A stretch of 64,000 nt of DNA from contig JAUWMT010000009.1 in NCBI GenBank assembly GCA_030613025.1, forward strand, positions 1-64,000. The letters are read 5' to 3'. Shown here piece after piece: positions 36,489-44,598 of this stretch; the first letter of the stretch is position 1; each line of letters begins with the position of its first letter. The position numbers and the translations under genes are program-made. This DNA comes from Candidatus Cloacimonadota bacterium. Its GTDB lineage: Bacteria; Cloacimonadota; Cloacimonadia; JGIOTU-2. The notes under the pieces are model-generated. The model saw only the letters and a list, made by a program, of their open reading frames with translations, did not search any database and was not told where the DNA came from.

Positions 36489-37880
36489 TTAATTCAAAAT
36501 CCGAAAAATATTTTTATAAAACTTCCTATACATGAAAAAATATTCTGGTTTTTTTATAATATTTTTAACTACTCTTATTAAATAGTAAGGGCTTGTATAG
36601 AAGTTTTTTTCAAATTTTCTTCTCATTTTATAATAATCACATTGTGGCAAAGGTGTTTTTAAAACCGTCCTTGTGCAATCATATTGTCTAAAGTCATCGG
36701 TATTGATTAGATTATCTTTTTTACATTGATTGTAAAATGGGGTTCCCGGAAAAGGTGTGATAAAAGCTAAATAGATATAATCTACCTTAAGTTTTTTTAA
36801 TTTCTTTAACCCAGAATTTAACTCTTCAAAAGTTTCCCATGGATAACCGATCATGTAAGTTCCCCATGTAATCATCCCTTCTTCATTCATAATCTTTACT
36901 GCATCTTTAATATCGTTTGTGGTAATTTTTTTTGCTATTTTCTTTAAAGTCTCATCATTCATTGACTCAATACCTACCATTGGACCAGTACATCCAGCTT
37001 CCTTCATCCTTTTTAATAAATTATGTTCAATGTCAGTTATTTTTGAGAAACATGTCCAGGATATTGATATTTTTCTTCTTATAATTTCGTCACAAATTTC
37101 GTAGATTCGATTTTTATCTTTCATAAAATCTTCATCTGCAAAAAAAATATCGTTAATCTTATAATCATTTATAAGATGTTCCATTTCATCAACTACATTT
37201 TTTGCAGAACGTGCAAACCAATCACCTTTCCAGGTTACTACTGATGAACAAAAAGTACAACTATATCTACATCCTCTTGCTGAATGTATAGTTGCTAAAT
37301 TGTTTCTATTATAAGGATACTTAAGCCCATATCCTTTATATTTTTTCATAGGTAAGTTGCTTCGGTCAGGAAAAGGTAAACTATCCAGATTTTTTATCCT
37401 TGGTCTTGATGGGGTAATAATAACCTTATTATTTTTAAGGAAACTTATTCCTTTAATTTTTTCAAAGTCATTATTTTTTTCTTGGAGAAAATTAATAAGT
37501 TCCAGAGTTGTCTTTTCCCCTTCTCCAATCACAGCAAAATCAATAACCTTTTCTTTAACGATTTCTGGTACACCAGATGCGTGTGAACCTCCAAAAATAA
37601 TTGGGATATTTTTATTTTCCTGCTTTATTCTTTCCGCAAGCAATATTCCATCTGGATAATTATATGTCATTGTTGAAAACCCAACGATGTCTGGCTGAAA
37701 TGATTTTACTTCATTCAATACTTGATTATCAGATTTGTCAAACTGGTCTATTACTCGTGTAAAATGACCATTTTTTCTAAGAAAAGCTGATATATAACAA
37801 GCACCAAGTGGTTCTTTCCGGACTCGAGCAACTTGTTGATCTTCTTTACCTGTGGAAGGTGATATTAATAAGACTTTCAT
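36489..37880 (-). CDS. B12-binding domain radical SAM protein
   Basis: This 463-aa protein has an N-terminal cobalamin-binding-like domain (about 1-135; KVLLISPSTGK, DIVGFSTMTYN, PIIFGGSHASG). A radical SAM core has the CxxxCxxC cluster motif GCRYSCTFCSS near residue 205, followed by FFADEDFMKDK. Members of this class methylate unactivated carbons or do other radical chemistry, and many have unknown substrates. It is co-transcribed with an ECF S component (10 bases upstream) and the kinase gene (3 bases downstream). The substrate might be related to the transported compound, but that is inference. Confidence 0.82.
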   Translation of the reverse strand: MKVLLISPSTGKEDQQVARVRKEPLGACYISAFLRKNGHFTRVIDQFDKSDNQVLNEVKSFQPDIVGFSTMTYNYPDGILLAERIKQENKNIPIIFGGSHASGVPEIVKEKVIDFAVIGEGEKTTLELINFLQEKNNDFEKIKGISFLKNNKVIITPSRPRIKNLDSLPFPDRSNLPMKKYKGYGLKYPYNRNNLATIHSARGCRYSCTFCSSVVTWKGDWFARSAKNVVDEMEHLINDYKINDIFFADEDFMKDKNRIYEICDEIIRRKISISWTCFSKITDIEHNLLKRMKEAGCTGPMVGIESMNDETLKKIAKKITTNDIKDAVKIMNEEGMITWGTYMIGYPWETFEELNSGLKKLKKLKVDYIYLAFITPFPGTPFYNQCKKDNLINTDDFRQYDCTRTVLKTPLPQCDYYKMRRKFEKNFYTSPYYLIRVVKNIIKKPEYFFMYRKFYKNIFRILN

Positions 37881-37890
37881 ATTTTGTTAA

Positions 37891-38439
37891 TTAGTGTTGT
37901 ATTCGTTTAATTAAGGCAGTATTTTCAATCTTTTTATATACATAAAGCCCTAACCATCCGCCAAAAATTGCCAAAATAAAAACTACAACACAGCTTAATA
38001 TAACCAGTCTTAATACTGCATTAATACCAGGCATTTTAAATAATACTCCTAAGCTGAAAAATAGTATTGTTATAGTTAGTTGACCAAATGCACCAGTAAA
38101 TAAAGCTGCTAAGGTTATTTTCTTTCTCAATATCCAAAATACAATATCTGCGATAAAACCACCTCCAGTTGCAATTATTATCTTTGGTAAAAAACCTGGT
38201 GTTCCAATAACAGGAAAAGGTAAGGCCATTATACTATAGATCAAGACCATAAAAGTCGCAGCTCCAAATTTTCTCATAATCAAATTACTTAATGTCATAC
38301 ACATAGCACCTAAAATACCCATTAGAAGTGCTGCTCCACCAGTGATACCAGTCAAAATTTGTACTCCACTTCCCAACAAACCAAAAATTAAGTAAATTAC
38401 ACTTAAACTTACCAATACTATCAGTTTAGTAAAATTCAT
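37891..38439 (-). CDS. ECF transporter substrate-binding (S) component-like membrane protein
   Basis: This 182-aa protein has about five or six hydrophobic segments and short loops, the size and layout of ECF S components. The stretch IMRKFGAATFMVLIYSIMAL followed by a Gly-rich ATGGGFIADIVF segment recalls the YkoE/MptD-type S subunits, which bind thiamine precursors or other cofactors. No ligand can be named from sequence. A clear GGAGG site lies 8 bases before the ATG. It is the first gene of the operon that also encodes the T and fused ATPase subunits, which supports the assignment. Confidence 0.62.
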   Translation of the reverse strand: MNFTKLIVLVSLSVIYLIFGLLGSGVQILTGITGGAALLMGILGAMCMTLSNLIMRKFGAATFMVLIYSIMALPFPVIGTPGFLPKIIIATGGGFIADIVFWILRKKITLAALFTGAFGQLTITILFFSLGVLFKMPGINAVLRLVILSCVVVFILAIFGGWLGLYVYKKIENTALIKRIQH

Positions 38440-38882
38440 TTTACTACCTCCGTTATTAAAACAAAATTATTTTTTTAGTTCTTTTTCTACAAAAATAAAT
38501 TTATTTGTCCACAAAATACGAGTTTTATTTATTTTTAAAAGAACCAAAACTTTTTCTTGAAACTAAAATATGAAATACAATTTACCGAAAATGTGGAAAA
38601 TTATTAACTAAAAATAATAAAAAATAATTTTCATGATTCCAGTTTATTTTTATTTTCACTATCGTATGTATTCCCGAATAAGTTAGACCTTTTCTTTTAT
38701 TAAGATATTATTCATTACTCAACTCCAGTTCATCAAAAGGCTCTTAATTTTATTTAAGGTATTTTTCGTATAAATTTTTATAATCTGTCAATAAGTTTGC
38801 GGAAATAAATGGGTTAAGATATAAAATAAATTAAATGCGGTCATTTGAGGGCTGATGATTATGCATGGGGTTTTGTAGAAAA
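38440..38882. other. gene-free A/T-rich region upstream of the ECF operon
   Basis: This ~440-base stretch is very A/T-rich. It separates the start of the ECF operon (minus) from the end of the DUF5683 gene (minus). It must hold the promoter for the ECF operon, preceded on the minus strand by long A and T tracts. I see no TPP-type CUGAUGA/CUGAGA, cobalamin-box or other riboswitch core that I recognise, and no att-like repeat. The composition changes at about 38800, where the flanking chromosome seems to resume. Confidence 0.45.
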
Positions 38883-39335
38883 TCAAAAATTATACCTCAA
38901 TGACATTCCTAAACCCTCAAATTCCAGATCTAACTTTTTCTTTTTCTCATTAAAATTAAACAACTTTGCATCTACATATGCATCGAGCACAGCAAGTAGC
39001 TTCACTGTCGCCCACCACCAGAGCATATTCTGCCTCTGTTGATAGTAGTAATTGTACTCATTATAATATGCCTGGCTGTGTGTCTGCTCATACAATGAAT
39101 AAGCGTCATTCATCTCGATATGATATTGAATAGCTGTTCCAAGAAGCAGCGACTCTGCCAGAATATCTATGCCCGCTTTCACATACTGCTTGTTATATAT
39201 CTGCCCACCACCCGGTATTATCGACCAGAGTAATGCCTTTGTGGAGCTGCGTCCGGTATTAAAGGGTTTTTCTTCCGCAAGAAGATTTGTGAAGAGTAGA
39301 ATAATTATGAATGTCGTAAGACAGATTTTTTTCAT
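38883..39335 (-). CDS. DUF5683-type small membrane protein
   Basis: This 150-aa protein has a signal peptide (KKICLTTFIIILLF, cleaved near LLAEE). A Gly/Pro-rich membrane-associated segment, ALLWSIIPGGGQIYNKQYVKAG, is the hallmark of DUF5683. A Tyr- and Gln-rich loop and a final beta-like tail MSLRYNF follow. Members occur in Bacteroidota and related groups and have no known function. The start overlaps the stop of the upstream flippase-like gene by 4 bases, so the two are coupled. Confidence 0.75.
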   Translation of the reverse strand: MKKICLTTFIIILLFTNLLAEEKPFNTGRSSTKALLWSIIPGGGQIYNKQYVKAGIDILAESLLLGTAIQYHIEMNDAYSLYEQTHSQAYYNEYNYYYQQRQNMLWWWATVKLLAVLDAYVDAKLFNFNEKKKKLDLEFEGLGMSLRYNF

Positions 39336-40204
39336 TGTCCTTCACTTTCTGCTATTTTGACATGCGTCGGTCTCAGGTGAAGTATAAATCCGCAAAGTGT
39401 GGGAATGAGTATGTTGATTGCAAAGAGAAGCAATGACGCACTTGCTGCCTGCCCCGGACTCATAAAAAGCTGCTTAAAGAAATACACAGAAGCAAGCTCC
39501 CGCAATCCAAGTCCGCTAAACGTGATTGGGACGGCATTCACCAGCATCACAATGGAAATAAAGAAGAATGAACTGAAGATGTTCACCTGTCGGAAAGCAT
39601 TCAGGATCAGATAAAATTGGAAGATATACACAAAAACAAAAAGAAGAGAGATCAGGAATATCTTAGCTGTGTGTACTTTTTTTAATATAGTTGTAAACTT
39701 CATAAAGTATGGAAGATGCTGTAGGATATTTTGTGAGAAGAACATGAGAAACAGAACAGCGACCACTGCGATCAAATAATAAAAACTCTGGTAAAAGCTA
39801 AGAGAAATGAGTCCAAAGAGCATAAGAGAGCAAAAGGCAAAGAATTTCTCGTAAAATGCAAGTACGACCATCTCATCCTTTTTAGAGTTCGTAATATGAA
39901 AAGCTCTGCCAATCTCGCCGAGACGTGCAGGTGTGAAGATGCTGTAGGAAAAGCTGTAGAGGATCGAAGTGAAGATCTCTTTATTGGAAACTTTTTCTTT
40001 GCTTAAAGTTACGAGAAATTTCCACCGTATTGATTGCAGGAATAGGTTTAGAGGTAAAAGTAGGAATGCGAGAAGCACCCAAAGCATATCTGCATCCCGA
40101 AGTGCACCAAGTATTTGCTGTGGCTTTATTATAAAGAAAAGAAATATCAGGAAGAGAATACTGATAGCGATCTTAAAAATGAGTGTAGATTTCTTTTTTA
40201 GCAT
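39332..40204 (-). CDS. UPF0104/AglD-like flippase-like membrane protein
   Basis: I start at the ATG at 40204 (MLKKKSTLIF), giving about 290 aa; the listed ORF adds five residues. There are about eight membrane helices, and the segment FTPARLGEIGRAFHI is typical of the lysylphosphatidylglycerol-synthase-TM/UPF0104 family. Members are thought to move lipids or lipid-linked sugars across the inner membrane, but the activity here is not known. It lacks the soluble MprF synthase domain. It is coupled to the DUF5683 gene by a 4-base overlap. Confidence 0.75.
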   Translation of the reverse strand: MLKKKSTLIFKIAISILFLIFLFFIIKPQQILGALRDADMLWVLLAFLLLPLNLFLQSIRWKFLVTLSKEKVSNKEIFTSILYSFSYSIFTPARLGEIGRAFHITNSKKDEMVVLAFYEKFFAFCSLMLFGLISLSFYQSFYYLIAVVAVLFLMFFSQNILQHLPYFMKFTTILKKVHTAKIFLISLLFVFVYIFQFYLILNAFRQVNIFSSFFFISIVMLVNAVPITFSGLGLRELASVYFFKQLFMSPGQAASASLLLFAINILIPTLCGFILHLRPTHVKIAESEGQ

Positions 40205-40212
40205 AATGAAAT

Positions 40213-40330
40213 AGCACACGGATTTTCACGGATTTGCACAGATGAATATTTAATATTATTTATTTTCATTTTCATTCTTTTCTTAATCAGCGTGAATCCG
40301 TCTTATCAGCGACAATCTGTGTTCTATTCT
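40213..40330. repeat. imperfect inverted and direct repeats between genes
   Basis: On the plus strand CACGGATTT occurs twice in a row. About 75 bases later GTGAATCCGT and ACAATCTGTG form its imperfect reverse complement, so the region could fold as one long hairpin. It is followed by repeats of TTCTATTCTT. There is no coding potential. The pattern resembles the small dispersed palindromic elements found between genes in many FCB-group genomes. Confidence 0.45.
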
Positions 40331-40353
40331 TTTGAGTTCCATTCTTCTATGTT

Positions 40354-41289
40354 CTATTCTTCTAAGAGACTTCCCATAAGCAGCGGGAACATGATCTCAT
40401 GATGACCAATAAAATGAAAACCCTTTCCGCCACAAGCTGTCGGACGATGGACAATATTCGTCATGGGTCTGTAGTGCTTTATCATATCAAAAACTGCGGT
40501 ATAAAAATTATTCACTTCGTAGCCGAGGTTGCGCACGATGGTCAGCGCTTTCAGGAATACTTCAGGCAATATTACTGCGGAGCCGAAAGATAGAAGTACG
40601 CCGCCGTCATTGAGTTCTTTCACAATATTCGTAAATATCTTGAAATCTTTATAACTCGAACCGCCGAGGGCTGCGCCGTCTGCTTGTGGATGTTGATAGA
40701 TAATATCTGTGCCTATACCCACATGAACTGTGATTGGAATATCATACTCATACGCTTTGGCAAAAACGCTGTAATCCCAGTAAGGCGGACGCTCCTCAAA
40801 AATAAATTTACCAAGCGCTTCGCCATAGCCGAGATCATTTTCAAAACCTTCGGAAATTACTTCATTGATTATCCTGCCTGTTTCTGCTCCCATACCAAAA
40901 CTGCCGTCTTCAAGAGCGGTTTGCACATCCTCAGAGGTTTTTCCAAAGAATGCAATTTCAAAATCATGAATACCGACTGAACCGTTCACTGCAATAGCAG
41001 AAATTACTTCCTGTTCGATAGCTCTATTTATCAATGGAGAAAGTCCGCATTTAATGAGATGTCCTCCGAACAAAAGAATAACGGGCTTTTGATCCATTAT
41101 TGCTTTTTTTGTATATCGGATTAACTCTTTAATATCTTTTGCAGCAAGGATGTTGGGAAGACATTTTATGAACTCGTCAGTTTTCACGAATTCATCGGAT
41201 ACAAAATCCTTCACATTCACTTTGCTTGGACGATCTTCGACAGAGTAAGTCGAAATGTTGTTTAAATCGATTTCTTTGTATTTAGACAT
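40354..41289 (-). CDS. deoxyhypusine-synthase-like protein of unknown function
   Basis: This 311-aa soluble protein has a Rossmann-like pattern: ILLFGGHLIKCGLSPLIN, AIAVNGSVGIHDFEIA, ITVHVGIGTDIIYQHP and GVLLSFGSAVILPE. The order of NAD-site-like glycines and the D-G-A/G-S segment DGAALGGSSYKDF recall deoxyhypusine synthase. Bacteria lack eIF5A, and the active-site Lys context of true synthases is not clear here. It may be a homospermidine-synthase-like or wholly different enzyme. It is flanked by hairpins and seems to be a single-gene unit. Confidence 0.5.
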   Translation of the reverse strand: MSKYKEIDLNNISTYSVEDRPSKVNVKDFVSDEFVKTDEFIKCLPNILAAKDIKELIRYTKKAIMDQKPVILLFGGHLIKCGLSPLINRAIEQEVISAIAVNGSVGIHDFEIAFFGKTSEDVQTALEDGSFGMGAETGRIINEVISEGFENDLGYGEALGKFIFEERPPYWDYSVFAKAYEYDIPITVHVGIGTDIIYQHPQADGAALGGSSYKDFKIFTNIVKELNDGGVLLSFGSAVILPEVFLKALTIVRNLGYEVNNFYTAVFDMIKHYRPMTNIVHRPTACGGKGFHFIGHHEIMFPLLMGSLLEE

Positions 41290-41302
41290 AATTTTTTTCT
41301 TC

Positions 41303-41316
41303 GGGGTTAAAACCCC
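41303..41316. repeat. short GC-rich hairpin upstream of the deoxyhypusine-synthase-like gene
   Basis: GGGGTT, AA, AACCCC form a perfect stem that is followed by TTTT on the plus strand. It lies 14 bases upstream of the minus-strand start codon at 41289 and may affect its translation or end an upstream transcript. Confidence 0.5.
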
Positions 41317-41336
41317 TTTTCTTTTTTATTCTCAGT

Positions 41337-41356
41337 CCACGAGATGAATCTCGTGG
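41337..41356. repeat. perfect 8-bp hairpin between genes
   Basis: CCACGAGA, a TGAA loop, then TCTCGTGG. It lies 40 bases past the stop of the DUF2461 gene. It is one of several hairpins in this part of the window that share a central (G)GAATC or ATGAATC-type loop. Confidence 0.6.
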
Positions 41357-41395
41357 TAATTCAATAATCCGCTAAGCTTTTTTTAGGTCAAGCAA

Positions 41396-42079
41396 TTATC
41401 CTAATTTTTCTCTTATCCAATAATGAAGCGGTGCCATTCCTTTGAATATTTTGAAGCACCATTCGACAAAATCGGATGAGAAAAGTTCTTCAGGCGGATG
41501 GCATTCATTCCAGGAATAGATTCCTTTATATTTCAGAAGTTCAGCGTATTTGTATTCCTTGTCATATCCGCGTGGAACATTCTTTGATGCATCACCACCT
41601 GATTTATAACCACTCTGTTTTACCTGTTCGATAACCGCAAGCAAATTCTCTGCTTCTCTGGATTTTGATACGATTTTTCTATATTCATGAAGAACATCTC
41701 GTGGGAAAATATAAATGCCAAGCCCGATAAAAACTTTCTGTGGATCGATGTGCAGATAGTAGCCGGAACATTCAAGTTTCTTTCGTGGTCCGTCCCAGAA
41801 AAAGAGTGCCAGATGAGTTTTATAGGGTGTCTTATCTTTACTGAATCTAATGTCCCTGTGAATTCGGAAGATCGTTTTATCCACTTTAGGGATGGCATGA
41901 ACATCGGGCGAAAGCTCACGAAGTTTTTCTCCCATCTCCATTACAAAATGCTGGGAAGGTGTGAGAACGAATTTTTCATAGTCAGTTCTGTGCTTCTCAA
42001 ACCAATCGCGATCATTATGCGCAGAAAGCTGTCGGAAAAATGTAAGCGTTTTCCTATCAAATCCCTTAAAAATGTTCAT
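41396..42079 (-). CDS. DUF2461/TIGR02453-family protein
   Basis: This 227-aa protein carries the family pattern: FKGFDRKTLTFFRQLSAHND at the start, DWFEKHR, KTIFRIHRDIRFSKDKTPYKTH in the middle and a hydrophobic GLGIYIFP strand. Family members are widespread and have no known biochemical activity. It lies 3 bases downstream of the PNPOx-like gene, so the two are probably one operon. Confidence 0.85.
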   Translation of the reverse strand: MNIFKGFDRKTLTFFRQLSAHNDRDWFEKHRTDYEKFVLTPSQHFVMEMGEKLRELSPDVHAIPKVDKTIFRIHRDIRFSKDKTPYKTHLALFFWDGPRKKLECSGYYLHIDPQKVFIGLGIYIFPRDVLHEYRKIVSKSREAENLLAVIEQVKQSGYKSGGDASKNVPRGYDKEYKYAELLKYKGIYSWNECHPPEELFSSDFVEWCFKIFKGMAPLHYWIREKLG

Positions 42080-42082
42080 GAT

Positions 42083-42505
42083 CTATAATTGAATAGTAGT
42101 TGCAGTTTCTTCACTGGGGCGCAAATATTCCATGGATTTTATCTTGAGTTCCAACAATGTGTAGCCCGGGTCTTCCTGCTCCTGCCAGTAATGTCTGATG
42201 TAGGCAAATTTATCAATAAATTCTTTTCTGATGTGCAGGTCTTGAATGAATTCTACTTTTCCTGCACCACGAATGTAACCATGCTCAGAATCCTTTTCAA
42301 TAAAATAGCAGAATTCGATGTTAGGATTTATTTTTAGTTGGTGAGTCTTTGCATCTTCGGTTCCTGTGGCAACCCAGAATTTATCATTCACATAAAGGAG
42401 CAGCACGGGTCTGACATACGGATGCTCAATATCACAGGTCGCAAAGAAGACCGTTTGCATTTCCTTGAAATGTGACCATATTTCTTGTTTGATATTATTA
42501 GTCAT
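42083..42505 (-). CDS. pyridoxamine 5'-phosphate oxidase-fold (FMN-binding split barrel) protein
   Basis: The 140-aa protein fits the split-barrel flavin-binding fold, with segments VFFATCDIEHPYVRPVLLLY, KFWVATGTEDAKTHQL, PNIEFCYFIEKD and a terminal YLRPSEETATTIQL. Members bind FMN or F420 and act as oxidases or reductases, or simply bind flavin. The true substrate is unknown. The gap to the DUF2461 gene is 3 bases. Confidence 0.78.
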   Translation of the reverse strand: MTNNIKQEIWSHFKEMQTVFFATCDIEHPYVRPVLLLYVNDKFWVATGTEDAKTHQLKINPNIEFCYFIEKDSEHGYIRGAGKVEFIQDLHIRKEFIDKFAYIRHYWQEQEDPGYTLLELKIKSMEYLRPSEETATTIQL

Positions 42506-42519
42506 GATTTCTTCCTTTC

Positions 42520-42571
42520 AAACAAGATTGGAATCTTGTTTTACTTTGTAGCTCAACATTCCGATGTTGAG
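42520..42571. repeat. two adjacent perfect hairpins
   Basis: AAACAAGATT-GG-AATCTTGTTT (42520-42541) and CTCAACAT-TCCG-ATGTTGAG (42552-42571) are adjacent perfect inverted repeats in the gap between queH and the PNPOx-like gene. Both carry a GGAATC or ATTCCGAT core in the loop region. They may be transcription stops or copies of a dispersed palindromic element. Confidence 0.65.
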
Positions 42572-42591
42572 GATGCGCATAATAATACCAT

Positions 42592-43134
42592 TTATTTCAT
42601 CGTTTTTTCAGGATGGTAATACCGATCTTTATCGCTGTAGATGCAGCCGCAATATTGCTGGCGATACATATCTTCAGTTTTAGAAAGCTCGATGCCTTCT
42701 TTCCAGAACTCGCGGAGGTCTTTGTAAAAGAAAGATACTCCGTATTCTTTTGCCAGCGCTTCCCCCATTTCCTTAATCAGTTCATGGTCCTGAAATTTAC
42801 TGTAGAGCAGCGTGGTAGTGAAACAATCAAATTTACCTTTTTTAGCATATTTCGCTGTTTGCTCCAGCCGATCATGATAACAGAACCGGCATCGGTCATT
42901 TTCCCGGAACGTAACATTACGCAGCCATTTTTCAAGTGGATATTCAGCGTTGTAGATAATTTTAATTTCTTGATTTCTCTCGAACTTCTGCACTTCCTGC
43001 AATCTTTTTTCGTATTCCTGATATGGATGTATGTTCGGATTATACCAGAAGCCCGTGATATCGAATTCCTTTTTGAGATGCTCATAAGGAGCAATGAAAC
43101 AGGGTGCACAGCAAATATGAAAGAGAAGCTTCAT
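42592..43134 (-). CDS. queH: epoxyqueuosine reductase QueH
   Basis: QueH reduces epoxyqueuosine to queuosine in tRNA and is unrelated in sequence to QueG. The 180-aa protein has the cysteine pattern of the family (DUF208): HICCAPC near the N terminus, RCRFCYHDRL in the middle, and YCGCIYSDKDRY at the end. These bind an iron-sulfur cluster and a second metal. Its length is normal. The upstream 14-bp tandem repeat sits just before the start. No other queuosine genes are in the window. Confidence 0.9.
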   Translation of the reverse strand: MKLLFHICCAPCFIAPYEHLKKEFDITGFWYNPNIHPYQEYEKRLQEVQKFERNQEIKIIYNAEYPLEKWLRNVTFRENDRCRFCYHDRLEQTAKYAKKGKFDCFTTTLLYSKFQDHELIKEMGEALAKEYGVSFFYKDLREFWKEGIELSKTEDMYRQQYCGCIYSDKDRYYHPEKTMK

Positions 43135-43136
43135 TG

Positions 43137-43164
43137 GAAATTAGAAATTTGAAATTAGAAATTT
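43137..43164. repeat. two tandem copies of a 14-bp unit
   Basis: GAAATTAGAAATTT occurs twice without a gap, immediately upstream of the queH start codon on the minus strand. It is exact. Its position makes it a possible source of phase variation or merely a noncoding repeat. Confidence 0.6.
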
Positions 43165-43243
43165 GATGTGCGGTGTAAAACAATAAAATATACCTGACAT
43201 CATTATCACCTGTTCACACCAGTTTGTCATACAGAAACTTCTG

Positions 43244-44392
43244 TTACTTATATTCTTTCAAAAGATGGGATGCGATCACCAATCTTTGGATCTGGTTTGT
43301 GCCTTCATATATCTGGGTGACCTTGGCATCGCGCATCATTTTTTCAACCGGGTATTCCTTCATGTAGCCGTAACCGCCAAGCACCTGTACTGCATCTGTT
43401 GTCACTTCCATTGCGATGTCGGATGCAAAGGTTTTACACATGGCAGATTCCATGCTGAATCTCTTTTCGCCGGAATCGATCATTCGGGCTGTAGCATAGA
43501 TGAGTGCACGTGCAGCTTCGATCTTCGTTGCCATATCAGCAAGCATGAATTGAATTCCCTGGAAAGTTGAAATAGGATTGCCAAATTGGTGTCGTTCGCG
43601 GGAATATTTCACTGCTTCTTCCATAGCTCCCTGGGCAATTCCAAGTGCCTGAGCTGCGACCATAGGACGGGATTTATCAAGGGTTTTCATGGCTGTCATG
43701 AAGCCGGTGCCTTCTCTGGCAATAAGATTTTCTGCCGGCACTTTTACATCTTCAAATATGAGTTCGCGTGTACATGAAGCGCGGATACCCATTTTATTTT
43801 CTTTCTTACCAAAGCTGAATCCTTCTGTTCCTTTTTCCACGATGAATGCAGATGCACCGCGCGCACCTTTTGATTTATTGGTTAGTGCGAATACGGTGTA
43901 AATATCTGCTTCGCCGCCATTTGTGATCCATTGCTTTGTGCCGTTAAGTATATAATGATCTCCGTCTTTAACTGCGGTAGTTTGAATACCTCCTGCATCG
44001 GATCCGGCATTTGCTTCTGTCAGTGCAAAAGCAGCCAATTTTGCTCCATCTGCAATAGGAGGGAGATATTTTTGTTTTTGTTCTTCATTTCCACTCAGAA
44101 GGATCGGGTACATACCGAGTCCGGTTCCGCCCAGTGCAAGTGCGATACCGCTGTCCACTCTGCTCAGTTCTTCCATCAGAATGACAAGATCCATGACCTT
44201 GCCGCCGAACCCTTCATATTCCTCTGGCAGTAGAACGCGGAACATATCCGTCTGCGCCATCTGCTTGACAATATCCCATGGAAAGATTCCCTCTTCATCA
44301 TATTTTTCTCGTACAGGTTTCATTTTTTCTTCAGCGAGTTGACGCGCAAGCGCTTTGATTTCCTGCTGTTCTTCTGTTAAGAAGTATTCCAT
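43244..44392 (-). CDS. acyl-CoA dehydrogenase (short-chain type)
   Basis: Acyl-CoA dehydrogenases make trans-2-enoyl-CoA with FAD. The 382-aa protein has the family motifs: LTEANAGSDAGG, the ITNGG segment that contacts FAD, GIRASCTRELIFEDV, MVAAQALGIAQGAME and VQVLGGYGYMKEYPVEKMMRD. The catalytic Glu lies in QIYEGTNQIQRL near the end. These features match butyryl-CoA or short-chain acyl-CoA dehydrogenase. No electron-transferring flavoprotein genes are adjacent. It is a lone gene, divergent from the antiporter operon. Confidence 0.9.
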   Translation of the reverse strand: MEYFLTEEQQEIKALARQLAEEKMKPVREKYDEEGIFPWDIVKQMAQTDMFRVLLPEEYEGFGGKVMDLVILMEELSRVDSGIALALGGTGLGMYPILLSGNEEQKQKYLPPIADGAKLAAFALTEANAGSDAGGIQTTAVKDGDHYILNGTKQWITNGGEADIYTVFALTNKSKGARGASAFIVEKGTEGFSFGKKENKMGIRASCTRELIFEDVKVPAENLIAREGTGFMTAMKTLDKSRPMVAAQALGIAQGAMEEAVKYSRERHQFGNPISTFQGIQFMLADMATKIEAARALIYATARMIDSGEKRFSMESAMCKTFASDIAMEVTTDAVQVLGGYGYMKEYPVEKMMRDAKVTQIYEGTNQIQRLVIASHLLKEYK

Positions 44393-44523
44393 ACAACCTC
44401 CGGGATTAACAATTTCTACCTAAATTAAATCGGCTTCAAATTAGTCAAGTTATATGGAATGGGGGATATGCAAGTATTTGAAAATCAAATAAATAAAAAT
44501 TCCTCAGAAGAAACATTTTTTTA

Positions 44524-44555
44524 TTGACACACAAATATTTAAAAATCAGATTTTT
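44524..44555 (+). promoter_or_regulatory. possible promoter and palindrome upstream of the antiporter
   Basis: TTGACA at 44524 is a perfect -35 hexamer, but the hexamer 17 bases further on (CAGATT) is a poor -10. A palindrome, AAAAATC-A-GATTTTT (44541-44555), overlaps that region. The antiporter start codon follows 43 bases later with a good GAGGAG site. The evidence for a promoter is weak. Confidence 0.3.
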
Positions 44556-44598
44556 GAGCAAATGAATCGAAAACAGAAATAATGAGAGGAGAAACTTC

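Noticed and set aside
38440-38882. TPP or cobalamin riboswitch upstream of the ECF operon
   Set aside because: The core sequences that define these riboswitches are not present on either strand as far as I can read; a covariance search would settle it.
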